The notes below the pieces were generated by a model. It had not been told where the DNA came from and made no database searches. It worked only from the letters and a program-made list of their open reading frames with translations. A stretch of 64,000 bases of DNA from Liolophura sinensis (taxonomy: Eukaryota; Mollusca; Polyplacophora; Chitonida; Chitonidae), in contig NW_027017968.1 in NCBI RefSeq assembly GCF_032854445.1, forward strand, positions 124,001 through 188,000, read 5' to 3'. Below are positions 50,401-62,600 of this stretch, piece after piece. Made by a program: the position numbers and the translations under genes. Position 1 is the stretch's first letter, and every line of letters begins with the position of its first letter.

Positions 50401-50517
50401 GCATGGCGGTTTGCACCATTCGATTTCTCGTCACAAAATACGTCGGATTAGCCTCTTACCAGCAGCACTGGAACAGTTTTTCCACTTTTGCATTTTTGCC
50501 TGGTCTTTTTGTTAATT
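44470..50517 (+). repeat. Duplicated block of about 6 kb, right copy (M82-M92), mostly clean
   Basis: Monomers start at 44470, 45021, 45573, 46126, 46675, 47224, 47773, 48322, 48871, 49420 and 49969. From M86 every unit is exactly 549 bp. The block matches M65-M76 in order except for one extra monomer here (M87) and two there (M67, M73). Displacements are 9355-9357 bp for M65-M66, 8813-8820 for M68-M70, 9366-9368 for M71-M72 and 8804-8812 for M74-M76. M82-M85 still carry small indels, including a 4-bp duplication attcattcaac at 45623. Confidence 0.88.
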
Positions 50518-51616
50518 GAAATCGGCTACACTGTACTCTGTACAATCGCGACTGTTCATTACTATATTCAACTTTTGACTATATGTTATGTGCCCTTCGG
50601 TAGCCCAGAAGACGTCAAATCTTTGGGCCAAGCCCATTTAACTCACCCAGCAATTGCCTTACTTCTAAGTGCAAGACAATCTCAATGTCTTTATCTACGT
50701 GTAGAAAAACCACACCATTTGTACGTGAAAAACACAAGGTATTTGATACAGTCTGCTGTAAAAAGTACAACTGAACACTGACCCACTTCAGTAAGGTGCC
50801 AAAAGATGCGGAATTGAGCCAGGCATCGGCAGCTGTTGAAAAATTGCAAATTTCCCTGGTTTCCATGGAGTAAGAGCCGTTGCTGGGCACGTGATTATGA
50901 CATAAATGATCATTCAATTGTCACTACAGCCAAAAGTATTGGTCGGAGAGCAACGCGGTTTGCACCATTCGATTTCTCGTCACAAAATACGTCGGATTAG
51001 CCTCTTACCAGCAGCACTGGAACAGTTTTTCCACTTTTGCATTTTTACCTGGTCGTTTTCTTAATTGAAATCGGCTACACTGTACTCTGTACAATTGCGA
51101 CTGGTCATTACTTTATTCAACTTTTGACTATAAGTTATGTGCCCTTCGGTAGGCCAGAAGACGTCAAATCTTTGGGCCAAGCCCATTTAACTCACCCAGC
51201 AACTGTCTTACTTCTAAGTCCAGGACAATCTCAATGTCTTTATCTACGTGTAGAAAAACCAGACCATTTGTACATAAAAAACACAAGGTACTTGATACAG
51301 TCTGCTGTAAAAAGTACAACTGACCACAGACCCACATTTATAAGGTGCCAAAAAGATGCGGAATTGGGCCAGGTATTGGCAGCTGTTGAAAAATTGCAAA
51401 TTTCCCTGGTTTCCATGGAGTAAGAGCCGTTGCTGGGCACGTGATTATGACATAAATGATCATTCAATTGTCGCTACAGGCAAAAGTATGGGTCGGAGAG
51501 CAACGCGGTTTGCACCATTCGATTTCTCGTCACAAAATACGTCGGATTAGCCTCTTACCAGCAGCACTGGAACAATTTTTCCAATTTTGCGTTTTTGCCT
51601 GGTCTTTTTGTTAATT
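50518..51616 (+). repeat. Array block M93-M94
   Basis: Monomers start at 50518 and 51067. M93 is type B (ctatatgttatg) but with ctacgtgtag, and has a private actgttcatt at 50552. M94 is type C with gacgtcaaat and a private tcgttttcttaatt junction before it. This B-C pair repeats the order seen at M52-M53, M56-M57 and M63-M64, here following M92 instead of type A. Confidence 0.87.
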
Positions 51617-54600
51617 GAAATCGGCTACACTGTACTCTGTACAATCGCGACTGGTCATTACTATATTCAACTTTTGACTATAAGTTATGTGCCCTTCGGT
51701 AGCCCAGAAGACGTCAAATCTTTGGGCTAAGCCCATTTAACTCACCTAGCAATTGCCTTACTTCTAAGTGCAAGACAATCTCAATGTCTTTATCTACGCG
51801 TAGAAAAACCACACCATTTGTACGTGAAAAACACAAGGTACTTGATACAGTCTGCTGTAAAAAGTACAACTGAACACTGACTCACTTCAGAAAGGTGCCA
51901 AAAGATGCGGAATTGAGCCAGGCATCGGCAGCTGTTGAAAAATTGCAAATTTCCCTGGTTTCCATGGAGTAAGAGCCGTTGCTGGGCACGTGATTATGAC
52001 ATAAATGATCATTCAATTGTCGCTACAGGCAAAAGTATTGGTCGGAGAGCAACGCGGTTTGTACCATTCGATTTCTAGTCACAAAATACGTCGGATTAGC
52101 CTCTTACCAGCAGCACTGGAACAGTGTTTCCACTTTTGCATTTTTACCTGGTCTTTTTGTTAATTGAAATCGGCTACACTGTACTCTGTACAATCGCGAC
52201 TGGTCATTACTATATTCAACTTTTGTCTATAAGTTATGTGCCCTTCGGTAGCCCAGAAGACCTCAAATCTTTGGGCCAAGCCCATTTAACTCACCCAGCA
52301 ACTGTCTTACTTCTAAGTCCAAGACAATCTCAATGTCTTTATCTACGTGTAGAAAAACCACACCATTTGTACATGAAAAACACAAGGTACTTGATACAGT
52401 CTGCTGTAAAAAGTACAACTGACCACACACCCACATGAATAAGGTGCCAAAAGATGCGGAATTGAGCCAGGCATCGGCAGCTGTTGAAAAATTGCAAATT
52501 TCCCTGGTTTCCATGGAGTAAGAGCCGTTGCTGTGCACGTGATTATGACATAAATGATCATTCAATTGTCGCTACAGCCAAAAGTATTGGTCGGAGACCA
52601 ACGCGGATTGCACCATTCGATTTCTCGTTACAAAATACGTCGGATTAGCCTCTTACCAGCAGCACTGGAACAGTTTTTCCACTTTTGCATTTTTACCTGG
52701 TCTTTTTGTTAATTGAAATCGGCTACACTGTACTCTGTACAATCGCGACTGGTCATTACTATATTCAACTTTTGACTATAAGTTATGTGCCCTTCGGTAG
52801 CCCAGAAGATCTGAAATCTTTGGGCTAAGCCCATTTAACTCACCCAGCAATTGTCTTACTTCTAAGTCCAAGACAATCTCAATGTCTTTATCTACGTGTA
52901 GAAAAAGCACACCATTTGTACATGAAAAACACAAGGTACTTGATACAGTCTGCTGTAAAAAGTACAACTGAACACTGACCCACTTCAGTAAGGTGCCAAA
53001 AGATGCGGAATTGAGCCAGGCATCGGCAGCTGTTGAAAAATTGCAAATTTCCCTGGTTTCCATGGAGTAAGAGCCGTTGCTGGGCACGTGATTATGACAT
53101 AAATGATCATTCAATTGTCGCTACAGCCAAAAGTATTGGTCGGAGAGCAACGCGGTTTGCACCATTCGATTTCTCGTCACAAAATACGTCGGATTAGTCT
53201 CTTACCAGCAGCACTGGAACAGTTTTTCCACTTTTGCATTTTTACCTGGTATTTTTGTTAATTGAAATCGGCTACACTGTACTCTGTACAATCGCGACTG
53301 GTCATTACTATATTCAACTTTTGACTATAAGTTATGTGCCCTTCGGTAGCCCAGAAGACCTGAAATCTTTGGGCTCAGCCCATTTAACTCACCCAGCAAT
53401 TGCCTTACTTCTAAGTGCAAGACAGTCTCAATGTCTTTATCTACGTGTAGAAAAACCACACGATTTGTACGTGAAAAACACAAGGTACTTGATACAGTCT
53501 GCTGTAAAAAGTACAACTGACCACAGACCCACATTTATAAGGTGCCAAAAGATGCGGAATTGAGCCAGGTATCGGCAGCTGTTGAAAAATTGCAAATTTC
53601 CCTGGTTTCCATGGAGTAAGAGCCGTTGCTGTGCACGTGATTATGACATAAATGATCATTCAATTGTCACTACAGCCAAAAGTATTGGTCGGAGAGCAAC
53701 GCGGTTTGCACCATTCGATTTCTCGTCACAAAATACGTCGGATTAGCCTCTTACCAGCAGCACTGGAACAATTTTTCCAATTTTGCGTTTTTGCCTGGTC
53801 TTTTTGTTAATTGAAATCGGCTACACTGTACTCTGTACAATCGCGACTGGTCATTACTATATTCAACTTTTGACTATAAGTTATGTGCCCTTCGGTAGCC
53901 TAGAAGACGTCAAATCTTTGGGCTCAGCCCATTTAACTCACCCAGCAATTGCCTTACTTCTAAGTGCAAGACAATCTCAATGTCTTTATCTACGTGTAGA
54001 AAAACCACACCATTTGTACGTGAGAAACACAAGGTACTTGATACAGTCTGCTGTAAAAAGTACAACTGAACACTGATCCACTTCAGTAAAATGCCAAAAG
54101 ATGCGGAATTGAGCCAGGCATCGGCAGCTATTGAAAAATTGCAAATTTCCCTGGCTTCCATGGAGTAAGAGCCGTTGCTGGGCACGTGATTATGACATAA
54201 ATGATCATTCAATTGTCACTACAGCCAAAAGTATTGGTCGGAGAGCAACGCGGTTTGCACCATTCGATTTCTCGTCACAAAATACGTCGGATTAGTCTCT
54301 TACCAGCAGCACTGGAACAGTTTTCGCACTTTTGCATTTTTGCCTGGTCTTTTTGTTAATTGAAATCGGCTACACTGTACTCTGTACAATCGCGACTGGT
54401 CATTACTATATTCAACTTTTGACTATAAGTTATGTGCCCTTCGGTAGCCCAGAAGACCTGAAATCTTTGGGCTAAGCCCATTTAACTCACCCAGCAATTG
54501 CCTTACTTCTAAGTGCAAGACAATCTCAATGTCTTTATCTACGTGTAGAAAAACCACACCATTTGTACATGATGAACACAAGGTACTTGATACAGTCTGC

Positions 54601-54910
54601 TGTAAAAAGTACAACTGAACACTGACCCACTTCAGTAAAATGCCAAAAGATGCGGAATTGAGCCAGGCATCGGCAGCTGTTGAAAAATTGCAAATTTCCC
54701 TGGTTTCCATGGAGTAAGAGCCGTTGCTGGGCACGTGATTATGACATAAATGATCATTCAATTGTCACTACAGCCAAAAGTATTGGTCGGAGAGCAACGC
54801 GGTTTGCACCATTCGATTTCTCGTCACAAAATACGTCGGATTAGCCTCTTACCAGCAGCACTGGAACAGTTTTTCCACTTTTGCATTTTTGCCTGGTCTT
54901 TTTGTTAATT
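51617..54910 (+). repeat. Array block M95-M100, left copy of a 3294-bp displaced duplication
   Basis: Monomers start at 51617, 52166, 52715, 53264, 53813 and 54362. From about 51876 (gactcacttcagaaagg) to about 53420 the sequence matches 55170-56715 at a displacement of 3294-3295 bp, sharing ttctagtcac, ccacacaccc, gagaccaacgcggattgc and gaaaaagcacacc. M98-M99 share gacagtctc with cacacgattt, and gcctagaag with ctggcttcc, with M108-M109 at 5492 bp. Confidence 0.9.
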
Positions 54911-56558
54911 GAAATCGGCTACACTGTACTCTGTACAATCGCGACTGGTCATTACTATATTCAACTTTTGACTATAAGTTATGTGCCCTTCGGTAGCCCA
55001 GAAGACCTGAAATCTTTGGGCTAAGCCCATTTAACTCACCCAGCAATTGTCTTACTTCTAAGTGCAAGACAATCTTAATGTCTTTATCTACGTGTAGAAA
55101 AACCACACCATTTGTACATGATGAACACAAGGTACTTGATACAGTCTGCTGTAAAAAGTACAACTGAACACTGACTCACTTCAGAAAGGTGCCAAAAGAT
55201 GCGGAATTGAGCCAGGCATCGGCAGCTGTTGAAAAATTGCAAATTTCCCTGGTTTCCATGGAGTAAGAGCCGTTGCTGGGCACGTGATTATGACATAAAT
55301 GATCATTCAATTGTCGCTACAGGCAAAAGTATTGGTCGGAGAGCAACGCGGTTTGTACCATTCGATTTCTAGTCACAAAATACGTCGGATTAGCCTCTTA
55401 CCAGCAGCACTGGAACAGTGTTTCCACTTTTGCATTTTTACCTGGTCTTTTTGTTAATTGAAATCGGCTACACTGTACTCTGTACAATCGCGACTGGTCA
55501 TTACTATATTCAACTTTTGTCTATAAGTTATGTGCCCTTCGGTAGCCCAGAAGACCTCAAATCTTTGGGCCAAGCCCATTTAACTCACCCAGCAACTGTC
55601 TTACTTCTAAGTCCAAGACAATCTCAATGTCTTTATCTACGTGTAGAAAAACCACACCATTTGTACATGAAAAACACAAGGTACTTGATACAGTCTGCTG
55701 TAAAAAGTACAACTGACCACACACCCACATGAATAAGGTGCCAAAAGATGCGGAATTGAGCCAGGCATCGGCAGCTGTTGAAAAATTGCAAATTTCCCTG
55801 GTTTCCATGGAGTAAGAGCCGTTGCTGTGCACGTGATTATGACATAAATGATCATTCAATTGTCGCTACAGCCAAAAGTATTGGTCGGAGACCAACGCGG
55901 ATTGCACCATTCGATTTCTCGTCACAAAATACGTCGGATTAGCCTCTTACCAGCAGCACTGGAACAGTTTTTTCCACTTTTGCATTTTTACCTGGTCTTT
56001 TTGTTAATTGAAATCGGCTACACTGTACTCTGTACAATCGCGACTGGTCATTACTATATTCAACTTTTGACTATAAGTTATGTGCCCTTCGGTAGCCCAG
56101 AAGATCTGAAATCTTTGGGCTAAGCCCATTTAACTCACCCAGCAATTGTCTTACTTCTAAGTCCAAGACAATCTCAATGTCTTTATCTACGTGTAGAAAA
56201 AGCACACCATTTGTACATGAAAAACACAAGGTACTTGATACAGTCTGCTGTAAAAAGTACAACTGAACACTGACCCACTTCAGTAAGGTGCCAAAAGATG
56301 CGGAATTGAGCCAGGCATCGGCAGCTGTTGAAAAATTGCAAATTTCCCTGGTTTCCATGGAGTAAGAGCCGTTGCTGGGCACGTGATTATGACATAAATG
56401 ATCATTCAATTGTCGCTACAGCCAAAAGTATTGGTCGGAAAGCAACGCGGTTTACACCATTCGATTTCTCGTCACAAAATACGTCGGATTAGCCTTTTAC
56501 CAGCAGCACTGGAACAGTTTTTCCACTTTTGCATTTTTACCTGGTATTTTTGTTAATT
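54911..56558 (+). repeat. Array block M101-M103, right copy of the 3294-bp displaced duplication
   Basis: Monomers start at 54911, 55460 and 56010. Rare changes gtttgtacc, ttctagtcac, ccacacaccc and gagaccaacgcggattgc are all repeated from M95-M96. M101 also carries aatcttaatgtc, as in M71 and M88. One extra t before ccacttttgca makes M102 550 bp. Confidence 0.9.
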
Positions 56559-58755
56559 GAAATCGGCTACACTGTACTCTGTACAATCGCGACTGGTCAT
56601 TACTATATTCAACTTTTGACTATAAGTTATGTGCCCTTCGGTAGCCCAGAAGACCTGAAATCTTTGGGCTCAGCCCATTTAACTCACCCAGCAATTGCCT
56701 TACTTCTAAGTGCAAGACAATCTCAATGTCTTTATCTACGTGTAGAAAAACCACACCATTTGTACATGATAAACACAAGATACTTGATACAGTCTGCTGT
56801 AAAAAGTACAACTGAACACTGACCCACTTCAGTAAGGTGCCAAAAGATGCGGAATTGAGCCAGGCATCGGCAGCTGTTGAAAAATTGCAAATTTCCCTGG
56901 TTTCCATGGAGTAAGAGCCGTTGCTGGGCACGTGATTATGACATAAATGATCATTCAATTGTCACTACAGCCAAAAGTATTGGTCGGAGAGCAACGCGGT
57001 TTGCACCATTCGATTTCTCGTCACAAAATACGTCGGATTAGCCTCTTACCAGCAGCACTGGAACAGTTTTTCCACTTTTGCATTTTTACCTCGTCTTTTT
57101 GTTAATTGAAATCGGCTACCCTGTACTCTGTACAATCGCGACTGGTCATTACTATATTCAACTTTTGTCTATAAGTTATGTGCCCTTCGGTAGCCCAGAA
57201 GACCTGAAATCTTTGGGCCAAGCCCATTTAACTCACCCAGCAATTGCCTTACTTCTAAGTGCAAGACAATCTCAATGTCTTTATCTACGCGTAGAAAAAC
57301 CACACCATTTGTACGTGAAAAACACAAGGTACTTGATACAGTCTGCTGTAAAAAGTACAACTGAACACTGACCCACTTCAGTAAGGTGCCAAAAGATGCG
57401 GAATTGAGCCAGGCATCGGCAGCTGTTGAAAAATTGCAAATTTCCCTAGTTTCCATGGAGTAAGAGCCGTTGCTGGGCACGTGAATATGACATAAATGAT
57501 CATTCAATTGTCGCTACAGGCAAAAGTATTGGTCGGAGAGCAACGCGGTTTGCACCATTCGATTTCTCGTCACAAAATACGTCGGATTAGCCTCTTACCA
57601 GCAGCACTGGAACAGTTTTTCCACTTTTGCATTTTTACCTGGTCTTTTTGTTTATTGAAATCGGCTACACTGTACTCTGTACAATCGCGACTGGTCATTA
57701 CTATATTCAACTTTTGTCTAAAAGTTATGTGCCCTTCGGTAGCCCAGAAGACCTGAAATCTTTGGGCGAAGCCCATTTAACTCACCCAGCAATTGTCTTA
57801 CTTCTAAGTGCAAGACATTCTCAATTTCTTTATCTACGTGTAGAAAAACCACACCATTTGTACATGAAAAACACAAGGTACTTGATACAGTCTGCTGTAA
57901 AAAGTACAACTGACCACAGACCCACATGAATAAGGTGCCAAAAGATGCGGAATTGAGCCAGGCATCGGCAGCTGTTAAAAAATTGCAAATATCCCTGGTT
58001 TCCATGGAGTAAGAGCCGTTGCTGGGCACGTGATTATGACATAAATGATCATTCAATTGTCGCTACAGCCAAAAGTATTGGTCGGAGAGCAAGGCGGTTT
58101 GCACCATTCGATTTCTCGTCACAAAATACGTCGGATTAGCCTCTTACCAGCAGCACTGGAACAGTTTTTTCCACTTTTGCATTTTTGCCTGGTCTTTTTG
58201 TTAATTGAAATCGGCTACACTTTACTCTGTACAATCGCGACTGGTCATTACTATATTCAACTTTTGACTATATGTTATGTGCCCTTCGGTAGCCCAGAAG
58301 ACCTCAAATCTTTGGGCCAAGCCCATTTAACTCACCCAGCAATTGCCTTACTTCTAAGTGCAAGACAATCTCAATGTCTTTATCTACGCGTAGAAAAACC
58401 ACACCATTTGTACGTGAAAAACACAAGGTACTTGATACAGTCTGCTGTAAAAAGTACAACTGAACACTGACCCACTTCAGTAAGGTGCCAAAAGATGCGG
58501 AATTGAGCCAGGCATCGGCAGCTGTTGAAAAATTGCAAATTTCCCTGGTTTCCATGGAGTAAGAGCCGTTGCTGGGCACGTGATTATGACATAAATGATC
58601 ATTCAATTGTCGCTACAAGCAAAAGTATTGGTCGGAGAGCAACACGGTTTGCACCATTCGATTTCTCGTTACAAAATACGTCGGATTAGCCTCTTACCAG
58701 CAGCACTGGAACAGTTTTTCCACTTTTGCATTTTTACCTGGTCTTTTTGTTAATT
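56559..58755 (+). repeat. 4-monomer unit, copy 1 (M104-M107)
   Basis: Monomers start at 56559, 57108, 57657 and 58207. The unit returns at 60405 (M111-M114), displaced 3845-3846 bp, sharing catgataaac with aagatacttg (M104/M111), ccctagtttcc with gtgaatatg (M105/M112), gggcgaagccc with gacattctcaatttc (M106/M113) and ctacaagcaaaag (M107/M114). M106 has gtctaaaagttatg instead of gtctataag. Confidence 0.92.
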
Positions 58756-60404
58756 GAAATCGGCTACACTGTACTCTGTACAATCGCGACTTGTCATTAC
58801 TATATTCAACTTTTGACTATAAGTTATGTGCCCTTCGGTAGCCCAGAAGACGTCAAATCTTTCGGCTAAGCCCATTTTACTCACCCAGGAATTGTCTTAC
58901 TTCTAAGTGCAAGACAGTCTCAATGTCTTTATCTACGTGTAGAAAAACCACACGATTTGTACGTGAAAAACACAAGGTACTTGATACAGTCTGCTGTAAA
59001 AAGTACAACTGACCACAGACCCACATTTATAAGGTGCCAAAAGATGCGGAATTGAGCCAGGTATCGGCAGCTGTTGAAAAATTGCAAATTTCCCTGGTTT
59101 CCATGGAGTAAGAGCCGTTGCTGTGCACGTGATTATGACATAAATGATCATTCAATTGTCACTACAGCCAAAAGTATTGGTCGGAGAGCAACGCGGTTTG
59201 CACCATTCGATTTCTCGTCACAAAATACGTCGGATTAGCCTCTTACCAGCAGCACTGGAACAATTTTTCCAATTTTGCGTTTTTGCCTGGTCTTTTTGTT
59301 AATTGAAATCGGCTACACTGTACTCTGTACAATCGCGACTGGTCATTACTATATTCAACTTTTGACTATAAGTTATGTGCCCTTCGGTAGCCTAGAAGAC
59401 GTCAAATCTTTGGGCTCAGCCCATTTTAACTCACCCAGCAATTGCCTTACTTCTAAGTGCAAGACAATCTCAATGTCTTTATCTACGTGTAGAAAAACCA
59501 CACCATTTGTACGTGAGAAACACAAGGTACTTGATACAGTCTGCTGTAAAAAGTACAAACTGAACACTGATCCACTTCAGTAAGGTGCCAAAAGATGTGG
59601 AATTGAGCCAGGCATCGGCAGCTGTTGAAAAATTGCAAATTTCCCTGGCTTCCATGGAGTAAGAGCCGTTGCTGGGCACGTGATTATGACATAAATGATC
59701 ATTCAATTGTCACTACAGCCAAAAGTATTGGTCGGAGAGCAACGCGGTTTGCACCATTCGATTTCTCGTCACAAAATACGTCGGATTAGTCTCTTACCAG
59801 CAGCACTGGAACAGTTTTCGCAACTTTTGCATTTTTGCCTGGTCTTTTTTGTTTATTGAAATCGGCTACACTGTACTCTGTACAATCGCGACTGGTCATT
59901 ACTATATTCAACTTTGACTATAAGTTATGTGCCCTTCGGTAGCCCAGAGATCTGAAATCTTTGGGCTAAGCCCATTTAACTCACCCAGCAATTGTCTTAC
60001 TTCTAAGTCCAAGACAATCTCAATGTCTTTATCTACGTGTAGAAAAAGCACACCATTTGTACATGATGAACACAAGGTACTTGATACAGTCTGCTGTAAA
60101 AAGTACAACTGAACACTGACCCACTTCAGTAAAATGCCAAAAGATGCGGAATTGAGCCAGGCATCGGCAGCTGTTGAAAAATTGCAAATTTCCCTGGTTT
60201 CCATGGAGTAAGAGCCGTTGCTGGGCACGTGATTATGACATAAATGATCATTCAATTGTCGCTACAGCCAAAAGTATTGGTCGGAGAGCAACGCGGTTTG
60301 CACCATTCGATTTCTCGTCACAAAATACGTCGGATTAGTCTCTTACCAGCAGCACTGGAACAGTTTTTCCACTTTTGCATTTTTACCTGGTATTTTTGTT
60401 AATT
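58756..60404 (+). repeat. Array block M108-M110, with a local cluster of small indels
   Basis: Monomers start at 58756, 59305 and 59858. M108 has gacagtctc with cacacgattt, and M109 has gcctagaag with ctggcttcc, as in M98-M99. M110 combines gatctgaaat and gaaaaagcacacc (as M97 and M103) with catgatgaac and agtaaaatgcc (as M100 or M87). One-base changes cluster at 59420-59950: ccattttaac, gtacaaactg, gcaacttttgc, tcttttttg, caactttgac and ccagagatc. Confidence 0.85.
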
Positions 60405-62600
60405 GAAATCGGCTACACTGTACTCTGTACAATCGCGACTGGTCATTACTATATTCAACTTTTGACTATAAGTTATGTGCCCTTCGGTAGCCCAGAAGAC
60501 CTGAAATCTTTGGGCTCAGCCCATTTAACTCACCCAGCAATTGCCTTACTTCTAAGTGCAAGACAATCTCAATGTCTTTATCTACGTGTAGAAAAACCAC
60601 ACCATTTGTACATGATAAACACAAGATACTTGATACAGTCTGCTGTAAAAAGTACAACTGAACACTGACCCACTTCAGTAAGGTGCCAAAAGATGCGGAA
60701 TTGAGCCAGGCATCGGCAGCTGTTGAAAAATTGCAAATTTCCCTGGTTTCCATGGAGTAAGAGCCGTTGCTGGGCACGTGATTATGACATAAATGATCAT
60801 TCAATTGTCGCTACAGCCAAAAGTATTGGTCGGAGAGCAACGCGGTTTGCACCATTCGATTTCTCGTCACAAAATACGTCGGATTAGCCTCTTACCAGCA
60901 GCACTGGAACAGTTTTTCCACTTTTGCATTTTTGCCTGGTCTTTTTGTTAATTGAAATCGGCTACCCTGTACTCTGTACAATCGCGACTGGTCATTACTA
61001 TATTCAACTTTTGTCTATAAGTTATGTGCCCTTCGGTAGCCCAGAAGACCTGAAATCTTTGGGCCAAGCCCATTTAACTCACCCAGCAATTGCCTTACTT
61101 CTAAGTGCAAGACAATCTCAATGTCTTTATCTACGCGTAGAAAAACCACACCATTTGTACGTGAAAAACACAAGGTACTTGATACAGTCTGCTGTAAAAA
61201 GTACAACTGAACACTGACCCACTTCAGTAAGGTGCCAAAAGATGCGGAATTGAGCCAGGCATCGGCAGCTGTTGAAAAATTGCAAATTTCCCTAGTTTCC
61301 ATGGAGTAAGAGCCGTTGCTGGGCACGTGAATATGACATAAATGATCATTCAATTGTCGCTACAGGCAAAAGTATTGGTCGGAGAGCAAGGCGGTTTGCA
61401 CCATTCGATTTCTCGTCACAAAATACGTCGGATTAGCCTCTTACCAGCAGCACTGGAACAGTTTTTCCACTTTTGCATTTTTACCTGGTCTTTTTGTTTA
61501 TTGAAATCGGCTACCCTGTACTCTGTACAATCGCGACTGGTCATTACTATATTCAACTTTTGTCTATAAGTTATGTGCCCTTCGGTAGCCCAGAAGACCT
61601 GAAATCTTTGGGCGAAGCCCATTTAACTCACCCAGCAATTGTCTTACTTCTAAGTGCAAGACATTCTCAATTTCTTTATCTACGTGTAGAAAAACCACAC
61701 CATTTGTACATGAAAAACACAAGGTACTTGATACAGTCTGCTGTAAAAAGTACAACTGACCACAGACCCACATGAATAAGGTGCCAAAAGATGCGGAATT
61801 GAGCCAGGCATCGGCAGCTGTTAAAAAATTGCAAATATCCCTGGTTTCCATGGAGTAAGAGCCGTTGCTGGGCACGTGATTATGACATAAATGATCATTC
61901 AATTGTCGCTACAGCCAAAAGTATTGGTCGGAGAGCAAGGCGGTTTGCACCATTCGATTTCTCGTCACAAAATACGTCGGATTAGCCTCTTACCAGCAGC
62001 ACTGGAACAGTTTTTCCACTTTTGCATTTTTGCCTCGTCTTTTTGTTAATTGAAATCGGCTACACTGTACTCTGTACAATCGCGACTGGTCATTACTATA
62101 TTCAACTTTTGACTATATGTTATGTGCCCTTCGGTAGCCCAGAAGACGTCAAATCTTTGGGCCAAGCCCATTTAACTCACCCAGCAATTGCCTTACTTCT
62201 AAGTGCAAGACAATCTCAATGTCTTTATCTACGCGTAGAAAAACCACACCATTTGTACGTGAAAAACACAAGGTACTTGATACAGTCTGCTGTAAAAAGT
62301 ACAACTGAACACTGACCCACTTCAGTAAGGTGCCAAAAGATGCGGAATTGAGCCAGGCATCGGCAGCTGTTGAAAAATTGCAAATTTCCCTGGTTTCCAT
62401 GGAGTAAGAGCCGTTGCTGGGCACGTGATTATGACATAAATGATCATTCAATTGTCGCTACAAGCAAAAGTATTGGTCGGAGAGCAACGCGGTTTGCACC
62501 ATTCGATTTCTCGTCACAAAATACGTCGGATTAGCCTCTTACCAGCAGCACTGCAACAAATTTTCCAATTTTGCATTTTTGCCTGGTCTTTTTGTTAATT
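60405..62600 (+). repeat. 4-monomer unit, copy 2 (M111-M114)
   Basis: Monomers start at 60405, 60954, 61503 and 62052, each 549 bp. It repeats M104-M107, and its last three members repeat again at 62601. The tail of M114 is unusual: ctgcaacaaattttcc near 62550. Confidence 0.93.
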
